From Streptomyces marincola (GTDB lineage: Bacteria > Actinomycetota > Actinomycetes > Streptomycetales > Streptomycetaceae), in assembly GCF_020410765.1 (NCBI RefSeq), contig NZ_CP084541.1, positions 3,104,501 through 3,168,500 on the forward strand: a stretch of 64,000 nt of DNA. Direction: 5' to 3'. Of the stretch, positions 59,728 to 64,000 are shown piece after piece; within the stretch, counting starts at the first letter, position 1; the number at the start of each line of letters is the position of its first letter. The notes under the pieces are model-generated. The model did no database searches and had not been told where the DNA came from. It saw only the letters and a list, made by a program, of their open reading frames with translations. The position numbers and the translations under genes were made by a program.

Positions 59728-60576
59728 TCAGGCGGCGCCGCGTTGCAGCGCCTCGCAGACGGCGACCGACTCGCGCGCGCCCAGTTCCACCGCGCGTCCG
59801 CAGTGCGCGATCCACCCGGCGACCCCCTCACTCGTTCCGGTGAGATAGCCGCGCAGAGCGGCGAGGTAGGCGGTCCGGCCCTGTTCGGCGTGGCCGACCT
59901 CCGCGGGCGTGACGCCCTTCGGGTCGAGCCCCGCGCCGATCAGCACGACGCGCTCCGCCGCGCGCGCCACCAGCGCGTTGCGGGTGCCGAACGGCCGCAG
60001 CGCCAGCAACTCGCCGTGCACCACCGCCGCGACCACGAGCGCGGGCGCACGCGACCCGGCACGCACGAGGTTTCCGAGGGCGTCGAGCCGCGCCGCGACC
60101 TCCTCCTGCGGGGGCGCGGGCACGTCGAGCCCCGCGAGCCCCGGCTCGCTGACCGGTTCACCCGGCAATCTCGGTCGGCCGACCGTTTCGCGGGGCTCGG
60201 CGTCGCCGGCCGCCACCAGGTGCAGTCTGGCCAGGACGCGCAGCGGCGATTCACGCCAGATCGACAGCATGTGTCCCGCTTCCGCGGTGAGGCGCAACGC
60301 GGCGCCCACCGTTCTGGCGTCCGGGGAGGCGCCGAAGTCGCTGCGGCGACGCACCTCTTCGAGCGCCCAGTCGGCGCCGTCCAGCGCGGCAGAGCCACGC
60401 GCGCCCCGCAACGCGCCCTCCGCGGACACCTCCTGGCTGCGGCGGCGCATCACCCTGTGCCCGTAGACGCCGTCCACCGCCTTCCTGACGGCCTCGACCG
60501 CCGCCTCCACACCCGGCAGCGCCGCCAGCCGGGCGAGCGGATCGGCTCCCGCACCGGCGTGCGCGCCGGCGTTCAT
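59728..60576 (-). CDS. Fic-like protein with degenerate active-site motif
   Basis: A 282-residue helical protein. Its LRPFGTRNALVARAAE segment (around 195-210) aligns with the Fic motif HPFxxGNGRxxR, but the catalytic His is Leu and the GNGR loop is TRNA. AMP transfer by the usual mechanism is therefore unlikely. Relatives in Streptomyces are often labelled oxidoreductase without support. It is divergent from the CooC-like ATPase gene, with 122 bases between. Confidence 0.65.
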   Translation of the reverse strand: MNAGAHAGAGADPLARLAALPGVEAAVEAVRKAVDGVYGHRVMRRRSQEVSAEGALRGARGSAALDGADWALEEVRRRSDFGASPDARTVGAALRLTAEAGHMLSIWRESPLRVLARLHLVAAGDAEPRETVGRPRLPGEPVSEPGLAGLDVPAPPQEEVAARLDALGNLVRAGSRAPALVVAAVVHGELLALRPFGTRNALVARAAERVVLIGAGLDPKGVTPAEVGHAEQGRTAYLAALRGYLTGTSEGVAGWIAHCGRAVELGARESVAVCEALQRGAA

Positions 60577-60698
60577 CGCACATCTTTGTTCGCAGCCATA
60601 GCACCGAGCCTAGAGCCGGTCCAGTCCGCGCCCACTACACGTTCGAGTGGACTTCGCCACTGTCCGCACCCGCCCGTTCCTCGGACGCGGCTACGCTA

Positions 60699-61709
60699 AT
60701 GAACATGAAGATCGCTTTCGTTGGCAAGGGAGGCAGCGGCAAGACCTCGCTGTCCTCGCTGTTCATCCGGCACGTGGCCGGGCGCGGGGTTCCAGTGACC
60801 GCGGTGGACGCCGACATCAACCAGCACCTGGGGGTCGCGCTCGGCCTGGAGGAGGAGCAGGCTGCCGCGGTGCCGCCGCTCGGCGGCCACCTCGCGTTGA
60901 TCAAGGACTATCTGCGCGGGGACAACCCGCGCATCGGTTCGGCCGATGCGATGATCAAGACGACGCCGCCCGGGGCCGGTTCGCGGCTGGTGCGGCTCGA
61001 CGACGGCAATCCGGTCTTCGACGCGTGCGCCCGCACGGTGGAGCTGGGCGGGGCCGCGTCCGCACGGCTGCTCGTGACCGGCCCGTTCACCGCCGACGAC
61101 CTGGGCGTCGCCTGCTACCACTCCAAGACCGGCGCGGTCGAGCTGCTCCTCAACCACCTGGTCGACGGGCGCGACGAGTACGTGGTGGTCGACATGACGG
61201 CCGGCAGCGATTCGTTCGCCTCCGGCATGTTCACCCGCTTCGACATGACCTTCCTGGTCGCCGAGCCCACCCGCAAGGGCGTGTCCGTCTACCGGCAGTA
61301 CCGCGAGTACGCCCGGGACTACGGTGTGGCGCTGCGCGTCATCGGCAACAAGGTGCAGGGCCCCGACGACGTCGCGTTCCTGCGGGCGCAGGTGGGCGAC
61401 GACCTGCTGGTGACGCTGGGGCACTCGGACTGGGTGCGCGCGCTCGAACGCGGCGAGTCCCGGCCGTTCGAGGCGCTTGAGGAGACCAACCGCCGGGCGC
61501 TCGCCGCGTTGCACGCGACGGCGGACGCGGCCTACGAGCGGCGGGACTGGGAGCGCTACACCCAGCAGATGGTGCACTTCCACCTGAAGAACGCCGCGAG
61601 CTGGGGCAACGAGCGGACCGGTACCGATCTGGCCGCGCAGGTCGATCCGGCTTTCGTCCTGCGCGAGACGTCAGACGCCGGCCGCGGCGCGAGCCCTCAG
61701 CCGGCCTGA
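60699..61709 (+). CDS. CooC/MinD-like P-loop ATPase
   Basis: A 336-residue SIMIBI-class ATPase. It begins MNMKIAFVGKGGSGKTSLS (signature-lysine P-loop) and has VDADINQHLG, then VVVDMTAGSDS and VAEPTRKGVSVYRQY as the switch regions. CooC-like proteins insert metals or shuttle partner proteins, but the partner here is unknown. ATG 60705 is an equally good start. The C-terminal 20 residues are unstructured. Confidence 0.85.
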   Translation: MNMKIAFVGKGGSGKTSLSSLFIRHVAGRGVPVTAVDADINQHLGVALGLEEEQAAAVPPLGGHLALIKDYLRGDNPRIGSADAMIKTTPPGAGSRLVRLDDGNPVFDACARTVELGGAASARLLVTGPFTADDLGVACYHSKTGAVELLLNHLVDGRDEYVVVDMTAGSDSFASGMFTRFDMTFLVAEPTRKGVSVYRQYREYARDYGVALRVIGNKVQGPDDVAFLRAQVGDDLLVTLGHSDWVRALERGESRPFEALEETNRRALAALHATADAAYERRDWERYTQQMVHFHLKNAASWGNERTGTDLAAQVDPAFVLRETSDAGRGASPQPA

Positions 61710-61763
61710 CCGGCCGCGCCACGGGGCGCGCGCCGGCGACCCGCGCTGCGCGCGCCCGTCGTG

Positions 61764-62960
61764 TCACGCCGTTCCGCGCTCCCGCAGGAACGCCGCCCAG
61801 CCCTTCTCCGGGCGTTCACCGACATCGAGAGACCTCAACCGTTCGAGAACGGCCGGGTCCTGGGCGTCGAGCCAGTCGACGAGTTGCCGGAACGACACGC
61901 AGTGCACGTCGTCGCGCGGGCACAGTTCCTTGATCACGTCCTCGACGGCGTTCATGTAGACGCCGCCGTTCCAGTCGTTGAAGTGGTTACCGATGATCAG
62001 AGGTGCTCGGTTTCCTGCGTAGGCCCGTTCGAAGGCGGCCAGCAGCCCGTCGCGCATCTCCGCCTCCCCGGCACCGTTGACCATGAAGTTGTAGTCCATG
62101 GACAGCGTTTCGAACGTCCGCCCGGGGACAGGCACGGACTGGAGCGGGATGTCCCAGATGCCCTGGCGCTGCTCCGGCCACACCTGGCGGCCGTTGCCGC
62201 TTGAGTCGTAGCGGAAGCCCGCCTCCGCGGCGGCCACGAGCAGGTTGTCCTGCCCTTCGAGACATGGCGTTCGGCCACCGATCAATTCCTGGTCATAGTC
62301 GAACGGCAGTGGTTCCGCGTCGGCGAATCCAGTCGTTGTCCGCCAGTTCTTGACCATCCACTTGGCCTGCTCGATCTCACTGTGCCAATCCGCGACCGAC
62401 CAGGTCCCGACGCCGGACGGGCCGCAGAAGTGCCCGTTGAAATGGGTGCCCACTTCGCTGCCGTCGAGCCACGCGGCACGCAGCTGCTCCAGCGTGGCCG
62501 CGATGTTCTCGTCCCGCAGGTAGCCGATGTCCGAGGCGCCGGGCGGCTTGCCCGGCGGGTGGTAATCGGTGCGCCGGCTCTCCGGGAGGAGGTAGACCCC
62601 GGAGAGGAAGTAGGTCATGTGCGCGTCGTACTCCTTGCCGAGTTCCCGGAAGTGGGAGAACAGGCGGTTGCCGTCCTCGCCCGCGCCGTCCCAGGAGAAG
62701 ACGACGAACTGCGGCGGCTCCTGCCCCGGCTTGAGCCGTTCGGCCTTCGGCTGGTGCGGTTGCCGGCCGGTGAAGGCGGTCGAGCCGTCGCCGATCAGGC
62801 GGACCACCCGCTCCGTGCCGCCGGGCGGCGCCGCCTTCTCCCCCTTGTCCTCCACCGCCGGGCCGTCCTCGCCGCCCGAACACGCCGCGAGGCCCAGTGC
62901 CAGCGCGGCGATCACCGCGCCCGTCGCTCTTCTCCCCCGGCCGCCTGGTCCAGCCGCCAT
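61764..62960 (-). CDS. Secreted polysaccharide-deacetylase-like lipoprotein
   Basis: A 398-residue exported protein. The lipobox LAAC (cysteine about 27) follows a twin-basic signal. The NodB-like fold is indicated by VVFSWDGAGED (metal Asp) and GTHFNGHFCG (two histidines), with a late IIGNHFNDW segment. It should act on cell-wall or capsular amino sugars outside the cell, and the aligned metal ligands look complete. It converges on the CooC-like gene. Confidence 0.8.
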   Translation of the reverse strand: MAAGPGGRGRRATGAVIAALALGLAACSGGEDGPAVEDKGEKAAPPGGTERVVRLIGDGSTAFTGRQPHQPKAERLKPGQEPPQFVVFSWDGAGEDGNRLFSHFRELGKEYDAHMTYFLSGVYLLPESRRTDYHPPGKPPGASDIGYLRDENIAATLEQLRAAWLDGSEVGTHFNGHFCGPSGVGTWSVADWHSEIEQAKWMVKNWRTTTGFADAEPLPFDYDQELIGGRTPCLEGQDNLLVAAAEAGFRYDSSGNGRQVWPEQRQGIWDIPLQSVPVPGRTFETLSMDYNFMVNGAGEAEMRDGLLAAFERAYAGNRAPLIIGNHFNDWNGGVYMNAVEDVIKELCPRDDVHCVSFRQLVDWLDAQDPAVLERLRSLDVGERPEKGWAAFLRERGTA

Positions 62961-63195
62961 CGATCCTCCTGCCGTCCGTGGAACCGTCCGTCGGGTTCTT
63001 CATATTTCCCGACAAACGTCCCCTCCGATCGGGAGAGATAGTGGGACGACAAGCTTTTCAGATGACTATTTCCCTCAAAAGGAGTAATTACAGGGCCAAT
63101 TGAGTCGCTGGACTAGTAGCGAGCTTTACGTGGCATTACTCTCTATTTACTAGCGCTTGAGAGCCGCCATACCGGTCCCATGGACGGAGACGGTT
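62961..63195. other. AT-rich promoter region between deacetylase and SulP genes
   Basis: The 235-base divergent region is unusually AT-rich from 63000 to 63150 for this genome and should contain both promoters. A CTAGTA/TACTAG inverted pair (63113-63118 and 63148-63153) is a possible regulator site. No coding sequence is seen. Confidence 0.5.
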
Positions 63196-64000
63196 ATGTC
63201 CGCCCCCCACCGCGCCGATCTGTCCGCCTCGATCTCTGTCTTCCTCATCGCTCTGCCGCTCTCGCTCGGCATCGCCCTCGCCACCGGCGCGCCCTTGCAG
63301 GCCGGGCTGGTGGCGGCGGCCGTCGGCGGCATCGTGGCCGGCTCGCTCGGCGGGTCCCACCTGCAAGTGAGCGGCCCGGCCGCCGGGCTCACGGTGATCA
63401 CCGCCGAGCTGATCCACGAGTACGGGTGGCGCACCACCTGCGCCATCACCGCGCTGGCCGGTCTCACCCAGCTGGGGCTCGCCGCGCTGCGCGTCGCGCG
63501 TTCCGCCCTGGTGGTCAGCCCGGCGATCGTGCACGGGATGCTCGCGGGCATCGGCATCACCATCGCCCTGGCCCAGCTGACGATCGTGCTCGGCGGTGCC
63601 GCGGAGAGCTCGGCTCTCGAAAACGCCGCGCGGATCCCGGGGTTGCTGGCCGACCCGCATCCGGCCGCCATAGCGGTCAGCCTGGTCAGCGTGGCCGTGC
63701 TCCTGCTGTGGCCGCGCCTGCCGGGCCGCGGCGGCGCGAGGGTGCGCAGGGCCGCTCCCGCGGCACTCGCGGCGGTCGCCGCCGCGACCACGCTCGCCTG
63801 GGCGGCCGATCTGGACCTGCCCCGGGTGGACCTGCCGGCCTGGAGCAGTCACGCACTGCCCGAGATGCCGGACGGCCCCGTGCTCGGCCTGCTCGCCGCC
63901 GTGCTCACCATCACCCTGGTCGCGAGCGTCGAATCGCTGCTCTCCGCGGTGGCGGTCGACAAGCTGGCCGCGGCGCGGCACCGGGCGGGCGGCGTCCGGG
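63196..64000 (+). CDS. SulP family anion transporter, N-terminal part
   Basis: At least 268 residues, open at the right edge. ATG 63196 follows GGAG. The sequence gives successive membrane helices with the SulP landmarks SVFLIALPLSLGIALATGAP, VGGIVAGSLGGSHLQVSGPAAG and a later VESLLSAVAVDKL. Bacterial SulP proteins carry sulfate or bicarbonate, and actinobacterial ones are often fused to a carbonic anhydrase whose presence cannot be checked here. Confidence 0.85.
   Translation, partial: MSAPHRADLSASISVFLIALPLSLGIALATGAPLQAGLVAAAVGGIVAGSLGGSHLQVSGPAAGLTVITAELIHEYGWRTTCAITALAGLTQLGLAALRVARSALVVSPAIVHGMLAGIGITIALAQLTIVLGGAAESSALENAARIPGLLADPHPAAIAVSLVSVAVLLLWPRLPGRGGARVRRAAPAALAAVAAATTLAWAADLDLPRVDLPAWSSHALPEMPDGPVLGLLAAVLTITLVASVESLLSAVAVDKLAAARHRAGGVR

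Overview
The window is high-GC actinobacterial DNA and almost certainly comes from Streptomyces or a close relative. It contains bldG with its anti-sigma partner, a dTMP kinase fused to a transporter-like domain, a topA with a lysine/alanine-rich tail and a Tad pilus locus, in an order that fits my memory of the S. coelicolor SCO3541-SCO3560 region. Rare TTA (bldA-type) leucine codons occur in accessory genes.

Region 1 (1-2.5 kb): the start of an MFS exporter, and a divergent AhpD-like peroxidase/MocR-type regulator pair. Region 2 (2.7-21.8 kb): fourteen co-directional minus-strand genes that look like one biosynthetic locus. PhzC-, PhzD- and PhzE-type enzymes plus an EntA-like dehydrogenase should convert primary metabolites through chorismate, ADIC and DHHA to 3-hydroxyanthranilate. 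There is no phzB, phzF or phzG, so phenazine is not the expected product. In the same run lie two paralogous stand-alone AMP-forming ligases, an aromatic FAD monooxygenase, a WrbA-like flavoprotein, a SRPBCC protein and a transposase-like protein with a TTA codon. It also holds a nitrate module: a NarK importer, a molybdopterin nitrate reductase and two FAD diaphorases, with no siroheme nitrite reductase. My reading is that nitrate is imported and reduced to nitrite for use by an ATP-dependent ligase (N-N bond formation or diazotisation), not for nitrogen assimilation. That is the most interesting hypothesis here.

Region 3 (22-26.5 kb): a quinone oxidoreductase, a Crp/Fnr regulator with a one-base frameshift, truncated genes, and an HxlR regulator divergent from an imine-reductase-type enzyme with a clear operator. 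A decayed tyrosine recombinase follows.

Region 4 (26.65-37.1 kb): a genomic island between a 46-bp repeat of the 3' part of tRNA-Thr(CGT) and the intact tRNA gene. It carries a STAND-like ATPase/DUF234 gene, a decayed 2OG-Fe(II) oxygenase gene, a truncated IS3 transposase beside a broken second ATPase copy, and a tightly coupled operon of lower GC. That operon encodes a HerA-type translocase, a NurA-family nuclease and a Dam-like adenine methyltransferase, and is a candidate anti-phage or restriction-like system.

Region 5 (37.1-64 kb): chromosomal core genes. These are a TAP-like secreted hydrolase, holB, tmk, topA, a methyltransferase, a lipoprotein, a phosphorothioate-DNA-dependent HNH endonuclease, the bldG module, a DUF1998 helicase, a seven-gene Tad pilus locus, a HAD phosphatase, a degenerate Fic-like protein, a CooC-like ATPase, a deacetylase-like lipoprotein and the start of a SulP transporter.
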